Below are positions 36,779-45,577 of a stretch of DNA of 48,199 nucleotides, in pieces. The DNA lies in assembly GCA_006503475.1 (NCBI GenBank), contig RSEH01000319.1:1-48199 (forward strand), in the 5' to 3' direction. The notes under the pieces are model-generated. The model saw nothing but the letters and a program-made list of their open reading frames with translations, searched no databases and was not told where the DNA came from. This stretch comes from Stentor roeselii (Eukaryota > Ciliophora > Heterotrichea > Heterotrichida > Stentoridae). A program made the translations under genes and the position numbers. How positions within the stretch are numbered: the stretch's first letter is position 1; the number at the start of each line of letters is the position of its first letter.

Positions 36779-37798
36779 TTATCTACTTTCATTATTAGCA
36801 ACAACACTTCTGCCACTACTAACTTTCCTTTTCTTCGTAAGAACAATATTAAGTCTTTGCCTTCTTTTCAACAATTTCTTCTTAACACTTTCATTTTGTT
36901 TCCTAATACTTTCTTCTCTATTAATTCTTTTTTGCCTCGCTTTATCAGCATCGATTTTTTCCTTTTTCTTACTTTTCTTAACAATCGCATGAAATAAAAC
37001 ATTTCCAGAACTAACACCTTCTTCAACTTTATGCAAAGTAAAACTAAGACGAGGTCCGATTTCAACAAGTCGAAGAGAGACTTTTTTCTGTGAGTCTTCA
37101 TTGATTTCAGCATCTTCATATTCACTTTCACTGCCGTTGCCTCCCTCTTCAATCCACTCATTGACCGAGTTGAACTTGTTAAGGTTCGGGATCTGGTTTC
37201 TTCCAAGTTTTTTAAGAGCCTGGCTTATTCCTGCAGGTCTGGCCTTGATCATGTAGTGTCTGAATGAAAAGACTCCGTCTTTCTGGTCGATGAGGACAAC
37301 GCGTTTACATCTTTTCAATTTTATCTTTTCAAGAGGAAGACTTGGAAAAATGCTTCGGAATAAAAGGTTCGCTGTTCCTTCTACACCTTTCATTACTAGG
37401 AGAGGAGGGGAACGGAAGTCCGGCTGAAGCTTGATTTGCTTTTTGAGAGACTCGCGCACGTCGGAGGATAAGGTGAACTCGTTTAGCTTGAATGTCACTG
37501 TCGGACCTTTTGGAAGCTTCACGGCTTTTAGGTAGGAACTGGTTGAGGTTGAAGTTATGAACATTAAGTGGTCGATAAAGTTTGAACGGGCTATTGATAT
37601 TAAGTCTTTTAAGGAGGCTCGAGCATTTTCTTGGAATTTTAAAGGAGAGTTTGGGTAGTGGACTATTCTTAGCTCTTGGACTAACTTCTTTAGGTATGGA
37701 CCCACCTGGCCTCGACGAGAAATTAAGACTGACGGATCCAGGTTTTCCTCTTCAACATGAGTCCTGTGCTTTCGCCGTCTTCTTCCTCTTCTCGGCAT
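36779..37798 (-). CDS. SSF1/Peter Pan-type Brix-domain ribosome biogenesis factor
   Basis: The product has 339 residues from MPRRGRRRRKHRTH, the basic start typical of SSF1/PPAN. The frame opens 12 codons higher, but the AT context TTATAAATATG and the family pattern favour 37798. The Brix domain includes LISRRGQVGPYLKKLVQELR, SLKDLISIARSNFIDHLMF, LPKGPTVTFKLNEFTLSSDV, PPLLVMKGVEG, RVVLIDQKDGVFSFRHY and LVEIGPRLSFTLHKVEEGV. A lysine/arginine-rich tail follows. SSF1 binds pre-60S particles in the nucleolus and is needed for 27S pre-rRNA processing. It is divergent from Rab11 over a C/A-rich 178-bp spacer. Confidence 0.93.
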   Translation of the reverse strand: MPRRGRRRRKHRTHVEEENLDPSVLISRRGQVGPYLKKLVQELRIVHYPNSPLKFQENARASLKDLISIARSNFIDHLMFITSTSTSSYLKAVKLPKGPTVTFKLNEFTLSSDVRESLKKQIKLQPDFRSPPLLVMKGVEGTANLLFRSIFPSLPLEKIKLKRCKRVVLIDQKDGVFSFRHYMIKARPAGISQALKKLGRNQIPNLNKFNSVNEWIEEGGNGSESEYEDAEINEDSQKKVSLRLVEIGPRLSFTLHKVEEGVSSGNVLFHAIVKKSKKKEKIDADKARQKRINREESIRKQNESVKKKLLKRRQRLNIVLTKKRKVSSGRSVVANNESR

Positions 37799-37976
37799 AT
37801 TTATAATCAATCTTCCAAACCCTACCCAATCCAACCCTCAAAATCCAAAAAAATCCAAAAATTCCTAAAAAAACCCTTAAAACCCTTAAAACCTTTCCAA
37901 TAATCCCATTCCAAAACCCTCAAATTTTCCTATCTTCTTAAATCCTCCCATCTTATTCAAACAACTTCTTTATTAA

Positions 37977-38621
37977 ATGTTCCAAAGCGAGCAAGAATAC
38001 GACTACCTATTCAAAATCGTGTTAATCGGCGACTCAGGTGTTGGAAAGTCGAACATTTTATCTCGTTTCACAAGAAACGAGTTCAACCTGGAGTCAAAAG
38101 CGACGATCGGGGTGGAATTCGCGCAAAAGACGATAAACATCGAAGGAAAAATAGTGAAAGCGCAAATTTGGGACACAGCAGGGCAAGAAAGGTATCGAGC
38201 CATCACTTCCGCTTATTACAGAGGAGCAGTTGGAGCTTTGTTGGTTTATGACGTTTGTAAGTACACCAGCTTTGAAAATGTTGAAAAATGGTTGAAAGAA
38301 ATGAAGGACCATGCTGATTCACAGATTGTTGTACTTCTCGCTGGGAATAAAGCGGACTTGAAACATTTAAGAGCTGTTAAAACTGATGAGGCTTCTGCTT
38401 TTGCACAGAAAAATTCTTTGGCTTTTATGGAAACCTCTGCCCTGGAAGGGACTAATGTGGAAAAAGCCTTTGAGATAATTTTGAATGAAATTTATCAGCT
38501 GACGATTAGAAATGTTATTAGTAAGAAAACTTCCACTTCGATTGGACCTGGGAAAAAGTTGGAGTATTCTGAGAAAACAACTGTCGGTAGCGATATCTCT
38601 GGGAATGGGTGCTGTGGGTAG
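37977..38621 (+). CDS. Rab11-type small GTPase
   Basis: The product has 214 residues. G boxes: [22 protein letters not shown] with the effector threonine, [29 protein letters not shown] in place of the usual GNKSDL, and ETSAL. The Rab11 markers [19 protein letters not shown] at the front and [15 protein letters not shown] fit the recycling-endosome Rab. The C-terminal CCG carries the geranylgeranylated cysteines. In ciliates Rab11 acts at contractile vacuole or recycling compartments. No intron is present. Confidence 0.96.
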   Translation: MFQSEQEYDYLFKIVLIGDSGVGKSNILSRFTRNEFNLESKATIGVEFAQKTINIEGKIVKAQIWDTAGQERYRAITSAYYRGAVGALLVYDVCKYTSFENVEKWLKEMKDHADSQIVVLLAGNKADLKHLRAVKTDEASAFAQKNSLAFMETSALEGTNVEKAFEIILNEIYQLTIRNVISKKTSTSIGPGKKLEYSEKTTVGSDISGNGCCG

Positions 38622-38801
38622 AGGTAGTTAAATAATGTATTGTCTGAAAGATTTGAGATGGTTATTAGGGATTATATTTAAAGATTTTTATAAATTTCAA
38701 CTATTTATTCGATTAGAAACTTAATTATTCGCAAGTTCATCTTATGGTAAAAGTTCAAATCACATAATCAACAATATCTCATCTTTCTTCAAACAAAATA
38801 A

Positions 38802-40028
38802 TTAACACCTAAAAAACTTCAACAATCATCTTTATATAAAATTAACACCTTCAAAAGTATCTTCAACCCCAAAAGCAAGTGTTCAAATTGCAACCGAAAA
38901 CTAGGTCTTAAAATCAGAAGAACCTGTTTAACCTGCAGTAATTAAAACCTAGATAAAATCTTCTGCAAATCATGCAGCATCAAAGTAGCCAAGGCAGGTT
39001 CTAAATTCTCCAAATCCCGATACTGCCGATCCTGTTACGAGGAATCCCAAAGAACTCCTCAACTAGAACTAACCTCAGAAGTAGAAACTTTAACTCAACT
39101 TGAACGTTTAGTATCAAGCGAAGAAGTAATAATTACAAAGTTTCATCAACAAAGAAGCCAAATAAAAGTAATTCAACAAAATCCTGAAGATTTCTACAAA
39201 ATCGGTCATAAACTAGGAGAAGGAGGCCAGGCGATTGTCTACCAAGCGATTCACCGAGAATCAAAAATTGACTACGCAATAAAGCAAATTTTAATTCAAA
39301 ATGATGCTCACAAGGAGAAGATAATTGACGAAATCACTATAATCGACCTCAGCATGCATAAAAATATAATTCCAGTTTTTGAGACCTTTGAGTACAACTT
39401 CAGTTTATGGATTGTTCAAGAGTTAATGATTTGTAGCGTGAAAGAACTATTAAATGATATGGTTGAGCCAATATCAGAAAAGTTCATCGCGTTTATATTA
39501 AAAGAAGTCTGCACAGGACTTTCTGTGATGCACAATCATGGAAGGATTCATCGAGATATAAAAAGTGATAATGTTCTTGTTTCAAGAAAAGGAGAAGTCA
39601 AACTTGCTGATATGGGCTGTGCTGCTCAACTGGTTCAAGAACAGAATTATAGAAATACTGTCATAGGCACTCCTTATTACATGGCACCTGAACTCGCACT
39701 TGGCAAGCAGTACAATGAAAAAGTAGACATCTGGGGAGTCGGGATTCTTGGGTATTACCTTGCTCAAAAAGAAACTCCTTATCATGGACTTCCTTTAAAT
39801 GAAGTCTTGACTATGATTGTTTCTGAAACTTCACCTAAATTAAAGCAAGAGGAAAAATTTTCTCAAGAGTTTAAAGATTTTATCAAAGTTTGTTTGAATA
39901 AAAATCCTGATGAAAGACCTGATGTTGATAGCCTGCTTTTTCATCAGCTTTTTGAAAAGCTTGGAACTGGGGTCAATGGAGAGTTTCTGGCGTACTTGGA
40001 AAAAATCAACACGGAAGATGATGAATAG
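38802..40028 (+). CDS. FYVE-like zinc finger + Ste20/PAK-like kinase, one 15-nt intron, start unresolved
   Basis: The frame is open from 38802 after a TAA, through 38937, then from 38953 to TAG 40026-40028. Splicing joins TCLTC to NKIFCKSC. This makes a zinc finger of FYVE-like spacing near the N-terminus (CSNC, TCLTCNKIFCKSC, YCRSC). The kinase follows: LGEGGQAIVYQAIH, YAIKQI lysine, HRDIKSDNVLV (PAK/Ste20 form), DMG in place of DFG (LADMGCAAQL) and IGTPYYMAPEL. No in-frame ATG exists before the one at 39354, which lies beyond the glycine loop and so cannot start a working kinase. A first exon with an unseen intron, or a non-ATG start, is needed. Membrane-linked signalling is inferred. Confidence 0.8.
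38938..38952 (+). other. 15-nt intron of the zinc finger-kinase gene
   Basis: The sequence GTAATTAAAACCTAG contains an in-frame TAA. Its removal from the codon A-AT restores Asn and yields the continuous zinc finger TCLTCNKIFCKSC. Position 10 is A, as in the other three introns. Confidence 0.93.
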
Positions 40029-40084
40029 TAAGTAAAGAATAGTTTTGAATTTATCAATTGGTTAAAATTAGAACTTATAGTTTA

Positions 40085-40936
40085 ATGAGTAGTCTTGATT
40101 CATTTAAAGAACTGACTAAGGATCATGAGGACTTACTTAGGAAAGATTTTTACTTTGGTAGATTGATGATAGTGACTCTTTCAGCATATCGTAATTCAAG
40201 CGAATTTCACTCTCGGCTTAGTCTTAATGAATCAGGCGCGAATCACCCTGTCTTTGCTTCAGCTTGGGAAAGACTCACCTGGGGAGACTTGTCTTTGAAA
40301 GGGAAAAAACAGAGTGATGGAAAATTGAAGTTATCGTCTAGCTACACTAGTCCATCCTATCCCTTGAAAGTTACTTTAAACTACCAGCAAGTCTCGGAAT
40401 CTTCTAATATTCAACTGGAATACAAAACTTCAAGTCTCTTCCTGGAACTTCTCTGCAAGCCAGAAGTTTTTTCTCTGTCTTTCAACACAGGCAACTCCTC
40501 ATTCGGCTTCGGAGGTTTATTTTCATCCGACTATCTCTCATTCCTGCCAAAATCTCCAACATTGATTCTATGGTCAAAAGTCTCAAATTCAAAGTTTTTC
40601 TTGAAGCATCAAAGCCAAGATTCAAATTTATTGAAACCTGGAACCATCGAATTCGGTCTTTTAAAAAAACAAGAAAAAACTGAAATTGCTTCATCAGCGA
40701 AGTACATCTGGGGATCTAAAAGTCTTTTCCTTTCAGTTGGAGGTCTTTACAAGATAGACAGCCAGACCTCAATGAAAGGAAGAATCGCTTCAAACGGGCG
40801 AGTAGGTTTAGTCCACATGCACAAACTATCCGAGTCAATAACAAGCAAGATCTCATTGGAAACTCCTTGTTTCCCTTTCCGGCCAAATGGAATAAACGAC
40901 TTGAAATTCGGGTTAAGACTTGACCTAAACTTTTAG
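40085..40936 (+). CDS. VDAC-type mitochondrial porin
   Basis: The product has 283 residues, the usual VDAC length, starting MSSLDSFKELTKDHEDLLRKDFYFG, here quoted in parts: SFKELTKDHEDLL then RKDFYFG. This matches the N-terminal helix and first strand of Porin_3. Alternating polar/hydrophobic strands follow throughout (GKLKLSSSYT, LKVTLNYQQ, IQLEYKTSSLFLELL), ending with KFGLRLDLNF. VDAC is the outer-membrane channel for ATP and other metabolites. The frame is open 9 codons upstream but has no ATG there. It starts 56 bp after the kinase stop. Confidence 0.85.
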   Translation: MSSLDSFKELTKDHEDLLRKDFYFGRLMIVTLSAYRNSSEFHSRLSLNESGANHPVFASAWERLTWGDLSLKGKKQSDGKLKLSSSYTSPSYPLKVTLNYQQVSESSNIQLEYKTSSLFLELLCKPEVFSLSFNTGNSSFGFGGLFSSDYLSFLPKSPTLILWSKVSNSKFFLKHQSQDSNLLKPGTIEFGLLKKQEKTEIASSAKYIWGSKSLFLSVGGLYKIDSQTSMKGRIASNGRVGLVHMHKLSESITSKISLETPCFPFRPNGINDLKFGLRLDLNF

Positions 40937-40961
40937 AAGAGTTTTCATAATAACTTCAAAT

Positions 40962-42479
40962 ATGCTTAAAATCCGTCCCTTCAGCGCCAACACTGCGAGA
41001 AGTAAGAACAGGTCGAAACACGTGAACCCTTCTTCAAGTATTCGAAAAGATCTAATCATTTTGCAATCTTCAGAAGAAACTGGAAAATTTCTCGATTCAC
41101 AGATATTTAAATTGACTGACACTGATTTCATTGATCATAAGTCACTTGCCTCGACACAGATCTCTCAAGAACTCAAGTTTTTAAAGACCTCTTCGAATAA
41201 GACCCAGTTGACGAAAACAACAAACAACTGGATGATTGAAAAACTGTCAGTCGAACTTGAACAAGCGAAATCTGCTGAAAACTACGGAAAAAAACTTGAA
41301 ACTATGAAAGAAAAAATCCAGCAACTTAAAGAAAAAATCATTGAAACTAAAGCGAAACAACTGGAAAGACTTGAAGACCGAGAAGTTTGTCTTCATATTG
41401 AAAAAAGAATGATTGCTACAAAAATTCATCTTAATATCAAATCGAGAGAACTAAAAAATCAGCTTCATGTAAAAACTGGAATTTTGAACTCAGAAATGGA
41501 AAAAACTTTAAAAGTTAGGGAAAGTCGATGTAGAAGTGCAAGGGTTTATCGAAACTTCGACAAAACTTCCTCGTTTTTTAATAAAAGCAAGGTGGTCTTG
41601 GCGAATCGCTTTGAAAATGAAAAAAAAGCTTCTGAAGAAATGGATGAGTTGCGATTACAGCATGATAAAAGACATCTGGAGATATGTGAAGAAGTTGATA
41701 ATGAAGAAACTATCAGAAAATTTAAAGGAATGAGAGAACAGGTCATGCTTAGTCGCCTTTGGCATGGTTTTTTAACTAAAAAGTTGAAAGATTATATCTC
41801 AAAATTTGGGACTATTGACTTGGCCTTTCGCAAGATTAAAAGTATCACGGGACTCACGGATATCAGTGAAGTTGTTGAAAAGTTCTTGACAAAGGAAAAC
41901 TTGTATCATGAACTGATGAGCATGGTCAACCAAAACAAGTCAAAAAAAGAAAAAATGATACAAAATATTCAAAATCTCGAAGAAAAAATACAGGATTTGA
42001 ATATCAGTGAAAAACCTGCTTCTTCTTTTGAATCTGTTAAGGACTTGATCGATGAAATCCATTCTAAAAGAGGTAGAAATTATTATGAAAAAGAAAAATT
42101 AGAGAAAATTATTTCTTTGAAGCTGAAACTTGAAAGTTGGATAAAAAAAATCATTATGAAAGTAAAAAAAAACCAGGAAATGGATCATTTTAACTTGAAT
42201 GAACTTATTTTTGTTTTAAAAGATTCTGTGAATGAAGTACTTAGAGGGCTTCAGTCAAGACCTGACCATAGGGTGTTATACGAAACTAACAAAAAAATGG
42301 TCATCGATGTTGCGAAAGTCGGAAAATCTTCAGCTTTTTCGAAACTCATGCAAAAAGAAAAAATAAAAAATGAAGAAATTTTCCCCGCTGAGCTTGACTT
42401 CGTCGACGAGGTCTTCGAGCAGAAAAAGAAGTCATTTTTTACCCCATTACTAGAAAAGACCTTGAAAAAGACTAATTAG
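40962..42479 (+). CDS. Outer dynein arm docking-complex-like coiled-coil protein
   Basis: The product has 505 residues with long coiled coils at about 95-250 (LSVELEQAKSAENYGKKLE, MKEKIQQLKEKIIETKAK) and 325-400. The key segment is about 285-350: FRKIKSITGLTDISEVVEKF, then LTKENLYHELMSMVNQNK and EEKIQDL. The pattern atG..d..evv..F...E..n..L...vn..N is typical of ODAD1/CCDC63/CCDC151-type docking-complex proteins that anchor outer dynein arms to doublets. Which docking subunit it is cannot be told here. The start lies 25 bp after the VDAC stop, with context TTCAAATATG. Confidence 0.78.
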   Translation: MLKIRPFSANTARSKNRSKHVNPSSSIRKDLIILQSSEETGKFLDSQIFKLTDTDFIDHKSLASTQISQELKFLKTSSNKTQLTKTTNNWMIEKLSVELEQAKSAENYGKKLETMKEKIQQLKEKIIETKAKQLERLEDREVCLHIEKRMIATKIHLNIKSRELKNQLHVKTGILNSEMEKTLKVRESRCRSARVYRNFDKTSSFFNKSKVVLANRFENEKKASEEMDELRLQHDKRHLEICEEVDNEETIRKFKGMREQVMLSRLWHGFLTKKLKDYISKFGTIDLAFRKIKSITGLTDISEVVEKFLTKENLYHELMSMVNQNKSKKEKMIQNIQNLEEKIQDLNISEKPASSFESVKDLIDEIHSKRGRNYYEKEKLEKIISLKLKLESWIKKIIMKVKKNQEMDHFNLNELIFVLKDSVNEVLRGLQSRPDHRVLYETNKKMVIDVAKVGKSSAFSKLMQKEKIKNEEIFPAELDFVDEVFEQKKKSFFTPLLEKTLKKTN

Positions 42480-42496
42480 AACATTTTATTTATATC

Positions 42497-44536
42497 CTAA
42501 CTTAAGTATTTATCTGGAAGACTCGGCTTTCTTTCTTTAGATCTGGTGTTTACAAGATTATTAAGCCGATTAACATATTCTTCATTATTTTGTATAAGGC
42601 TTCTGCCACGTATGCTTTTCCTTCGATGAATCCAGTAATTTTCATTGATTTTCAGTTGTTCAATGCAGTAAGTTTCAATATCTTGAGATTCCAGAACGAA
42701 ATTAACAGCAGTGAACAAAGGAAGAACGATATTCTTGATGAACCCTGCCTGACTTTTCGAGATATCAGTTGTTTCCCTGTCACAATACATGCTTACCGTA
42801 AGTCCCATTTGTTTTTCCAGGTCTCCCTGGGTGTAAAACTCTTCAACAACTAGTCTGCACCATCTTTCATGCAATTCAATATCTTTAGCAGCATGTCCGA
42901 TATCAGCAGCTTTTATAATAAGTCGAAATATTTCAATTTTCATGTCATTGTTCTCGAGAGAAAACGATTCAGGAGTCTTGTACTTTCCTCTGAACTGCCC
43001 AAGTAAGTCAAAATGTTTGCTCATGTCAGTTGCCAAGATCATCTCAACAATCATCTTCCGAGCTAAGGTCCATTGGTCGTGGTTTAAATTTGAGAAAATG
43101 TTGCAGTCAGGTTTCATTACGATTTGAAATACCTTGGAAGTGTGAAGCATCTCTAACACGCTGATGTCGTTGTACTGAACCGCTAGGTCGTCTTTGGTTA
43201 TTACTAGAAATCTGTTGTTTTTTGCTGGGTGACCTGCGTCGTGTCCTAAGGCTGCCACGATACTCGTCATTAGGTCCAGGTTGCTGCAGACTTCGAAGAG
43301 TTTTGAGTTGTTTAACAAGAATAAGTGAGAATTCATCACGTCTGCCGCGTGAATCGAGTTGTGATACGGATTAGGTTTATAAGTTTCTTCTAAATTTTTC
43401 AAAAAATTCTTCAAAGTTTGATCAGGAATTTTAAACACCCCATCAAGATTAAAATTATGAAACGAGTAAAAACCTGAAACCTGCACCGGATTATGATTGC
43501 AACAGTCAGTTAAAAAAAAAGAGTTAAAGTTCCAATCTCTTCCAATATTTTTCAGCAACCCTGTCAATTTCGTGACTTCAAACTTATAATCATTCCTAAT
43601 TTTCACAATATGAGTATTTTCCATCACACTCGGTTTCATTTGTCCATCAAAGCAAGACTCTTCAATAAAGATCTTATCTTGTTCATCCAGGTTTTTTGTC
43701 ACATTTTTCGCTTTAACCTCATAAATATTTGACTTTTTCTGTAGAGAGGTAGAAACAAGTTTAATATTTTCAATGATTTTCCTGATATTCACATTAAGAC
43801 TATCCGGGTTTATCAGGACTTCAGTCAAAAAATCAGTTGTTGACTGGAGTTTCGCTGTTATTTCTTCAAAGTCCAATTCAGGATTCGGGTCAACGGGGAT
43901 GTCATCATATTTCAAAGAATGAACTCTTTTTCTTTGCATAATCGAGCCGCTTAGGTCTTTGATGAAGAAGACCAACAGGACAATAAACAAATAAATCCCT
44001 CTTCCTCGTGCTTCTAAATGAGAAACGACTAAACAAAAGGAAAGAGTAGCTAAAAGAAGCCGAATATAAATGAAAATCGTACTTATTCCCTCTTTGGTCT
44101 TTACTGTTACTGACAGAAGTATCAATGAAAGAAGACCTGGCATGTAAGAAGGCTCGTCTGGTATGTCTGTAAACATCCTGATCACGTCAGGGTCTTGAAA
44201 AACAAGGCAAAGTCCTGTCAAAAAGTAAAAAATTGGGAAAAATAATGTTGAATACAAACGACCTGTTGTAAATTGAGTGATAAAATGAAGCAGTAGCATA
44301 ATGACCATGAAAAAAGTCAGAACTATTCCGATGATCAGTACTTCTAACGACGAGTTCAGTAAAAAGTAAGCCAAATTGTTACTAAATGAAAGAATTATCA
44401 CGAAAAGCAGGGAAGAGTAAAAAGTTCTTAATGATGACGTCTTGAATCCAGAACTGCGAGATTGACTCGACCCCAGGTTGTTAGACGTGTAGTCATTCAC
44501 CTGGCTTTCGATATACTTGTTATTGCATGTGCTCAT
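42497..44536 (-). CDS. Membrane-anchored 3',5'-cyclic-nucleotide phosphodiesterase
   Basis: The product has 679 residues from MSTCNNKYIES; an ATG 11 codons higher would overlap the next gene. About six hydrophobic helices lie at roughly 38-200 (FYSSLLFVIILSFSNNLAYF, VLIIGIVLTFFMVIMLLLHF and others). The PDEase_I catalytic domain covers about 380-640: YHNSIHAADVMN, the metal-site HD in ALGHDAGHPAKNNRF, DMSKHFDLLGQF, and ADIGHAAKDIELHERW. These histidines and aspartates are all present, so it should hydrolyse cAMP or cGMP. Membrane-embedded PDEs with N-terminal helices are typical of ciliates and apicomplexans. It converges with the docking-complex gene, stops 17 bp apart. Confidence 0.95.
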   Translation of the reverse strand: MSTCNNKYIESQVNDYTSNNLGSSQSRSSGFKTSSLRTFYSSLLFVIILSFSNNLAYFLLNSSLEVLIIGIVLTFFMVIMLLLHFITQFTTGRLYSTLFFPIFYFLTGLCLVFQDPDVIRMFTDIPDEPSYMPGLLSLILLSVTVKTKEGISTIFIYIRLLLATLSFCLVVSHLEARGRGIYLFIVLLVFFIKDLSGSIMQRKRVHSLKYDDIPVDPNPELDFEEITAKLQSTTDFLTEVLINPDSLNVNIRKIIENIKLVSTSLQKKSNIYEVKAKNVTKNLDEQDKIFIEESCFDGQMKPSVMENTHIVKIRNDYKFEVTKLTGLLKNIGRDWNFNSFFLTDCCNHNPVQVSGFYSFHNFNLDGVFKIPDQTLKNFLKNLEETYKPNPYHNSIHAADVMNSHLFLLNNSKLFEVCSNLDLMTSIVAALGHDAGHPAKNNRFLVITKDDLAVQYNDISVLEMLHTSKVFQIVMKPDCNIFSNLNHDQWTLARKMIVEMILATDMSKHFDLLGQFRGKYKTPESFSLENNDMKIEIFRLIIKAADIGHAAKDIELHERWCRLVVEEFYTQGDLEKQMGLTVSMYCDRETTDISKSQAGFIKNIVLPLFTAVNFVLESQDIETYCIEQLKINENYWIHRRKSIRGRSLIQNNEEYVNRLNNLVNTRSKERKPSLPDKYLS

Positions 44537-44561
44537 ATTTATAACTAATGAATAACAGAAA

Positions 44562-45431
44562 TTAATCAAGTTTTTTGTCTTCTTCAGTCTCCCACACTGG
44601 CTTCAAATGAACTCGTTGTAGATTTTCACTGATCTTCCCAGAACATCTCCCACAGAGATTTTTAATGATTTTTTCAGTATTAAAATTAACTTCCATGAAT
44701 TTCTCGAGTTTTTCAACTTCCTTTGAAACTTCTAAAGTTTTACCTTTACAATTTTTTACTTTTTCTTCAAGGTCAGGTAGAAGATCTTGGAAAGTTTTAG
44801 ACTTGTCTTGAAAAACAAGCTGGTTTAACTTTGAGAGTCTAAGCTGTTCTTTTAAGTTCTCCAAAAAGAGCAATTTTTCTTTTTTTTCTTTTTTCTTTGC
44901 GTCGATTTCGAGGTGTTTGTTTTCTATTTCAGAAGCCTGATGTTTTTCAATGATTTCCAGTTCTTCTTCTAACTGGTTGACTGTCGCTGTTTTTTCGAAG
45001 TGGTCTTTGTAAAGACGCTCATTCGTTGTTTTTGCCATTTTCAGTTCTTCTGAAAGACTTGAAACTTCGTGGTCGATTAGTCCTTTGATAACTGTTTTTT
45101 CTTCTTCTTGGTCACAAAGATCACAGATTCTTTGAGCTTCTCTCATTCCTTCTTTAGGTCTAACTTTCGCTGAATGGTCACTGCAGACTGCATTTTGGCA
45201 AAATTTACAGAAGTGCTTTTTACGAAAGTTAAAGTTCTTGTTGCAGATATAACATTTTTTACTTGCGGAAAACCCCAGGTCGACAGATCCTAAGCTTTCA
45301 AAAGAGCCTTTTAAAGAGTTTTGATTGTTATTCTGTCCATCAGTTGATTTACTTTCAATTTTCTTACTTGAGTCTTGGTCTGACTTGGAAAGAAAGCCTA
45401 AATAGTTCATATTGAATATAAAGTCATTCAT
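44562..45431 (-). CDS. FYVE-like zinc finger and coiled-coil protein
   Basis: The product has 289 residues. A zinc finger at about 58-108 has CYICNKNF, KKHFCKFCQNAVCSDHS and RICDLC. The spacing is close to FYVE, with KKHFCKFC in place of the R(R/K)HHCR motif, so phosphoinositide binding is likely but not certain. Residues about 120-260 form a coiled coil (VNQLEEELEIIEKHQASEIE, KLLFLENLKEQLRLSKLNQL). A C-terminal CGRC pair may be another small zinc site. It sits 25 bp from the PDE start on the same strand. A role on endosomal membranes is inferred from the finger only. Confidence 0.8.
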   Translation of the reverse strand: MNDFIFNMNYLGFLSKSDQDSSKKIESKSTDGQNNNQNSLKGSFESLGSVDLGFSASKKCYICNKNFNFRKKHFCKFCQNAVCSDHSAKVRPKEGMREAQRICDLCDQEEEKTVIKGLIDHEVSSLSEELKMAKTTNERLYKDHFEKTATVNQLEEELEIIEKHQASEIENKHLEIDAKKKEKKEKLLFLENLKEQLRLSKLNQLVFQDKSKTFQDLLPDLEEKVKNCKGKTLEVSKEVEKLEKFMEVNFNTEKIIKNLCGRCSGKISENLQRVHLKPVWETEEDKKLD

Positions 45432-45510
45432 TTTTCCAACAAGAAAAGAACTATTCTAAAAAATCTCAAATTTTGATAACTTTGAGAAATCTTCTTTCAT
45501 CCTTCTTTCC

Positions 45511-45537
45511 TTCTTCCTTCTTCCTTCTTCCTTCTTT
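45511..45537 (+). repeat. Short TTCTTCC tandem repeat in a polypyrimidine tract
   Basis: Three perfect 7-bp units TTCTTCC and a decayed fourth lie within a C/T-only stretch of about 50 bp. The tract is between the divergent FYVE-like and Rpn10 genes. It may be promoter-related or simple slippage. Confidence 0.85.
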
Positions 45538-45577
45538 TCCATTTCCAATCTTCAGAACATTCTTCTCATTCTAATAT

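Noticed and set aside
36689-36997. ORF across tRNA-Leu
   Set aside because: It runs through the tRNA and then antisense to the Brix gene, with no domain.
39354-40028. Kinase starting at ATG 39354
   Set aside because: It would lack the glycine loop and catalytic lysine, which lie upstream in the same frame.
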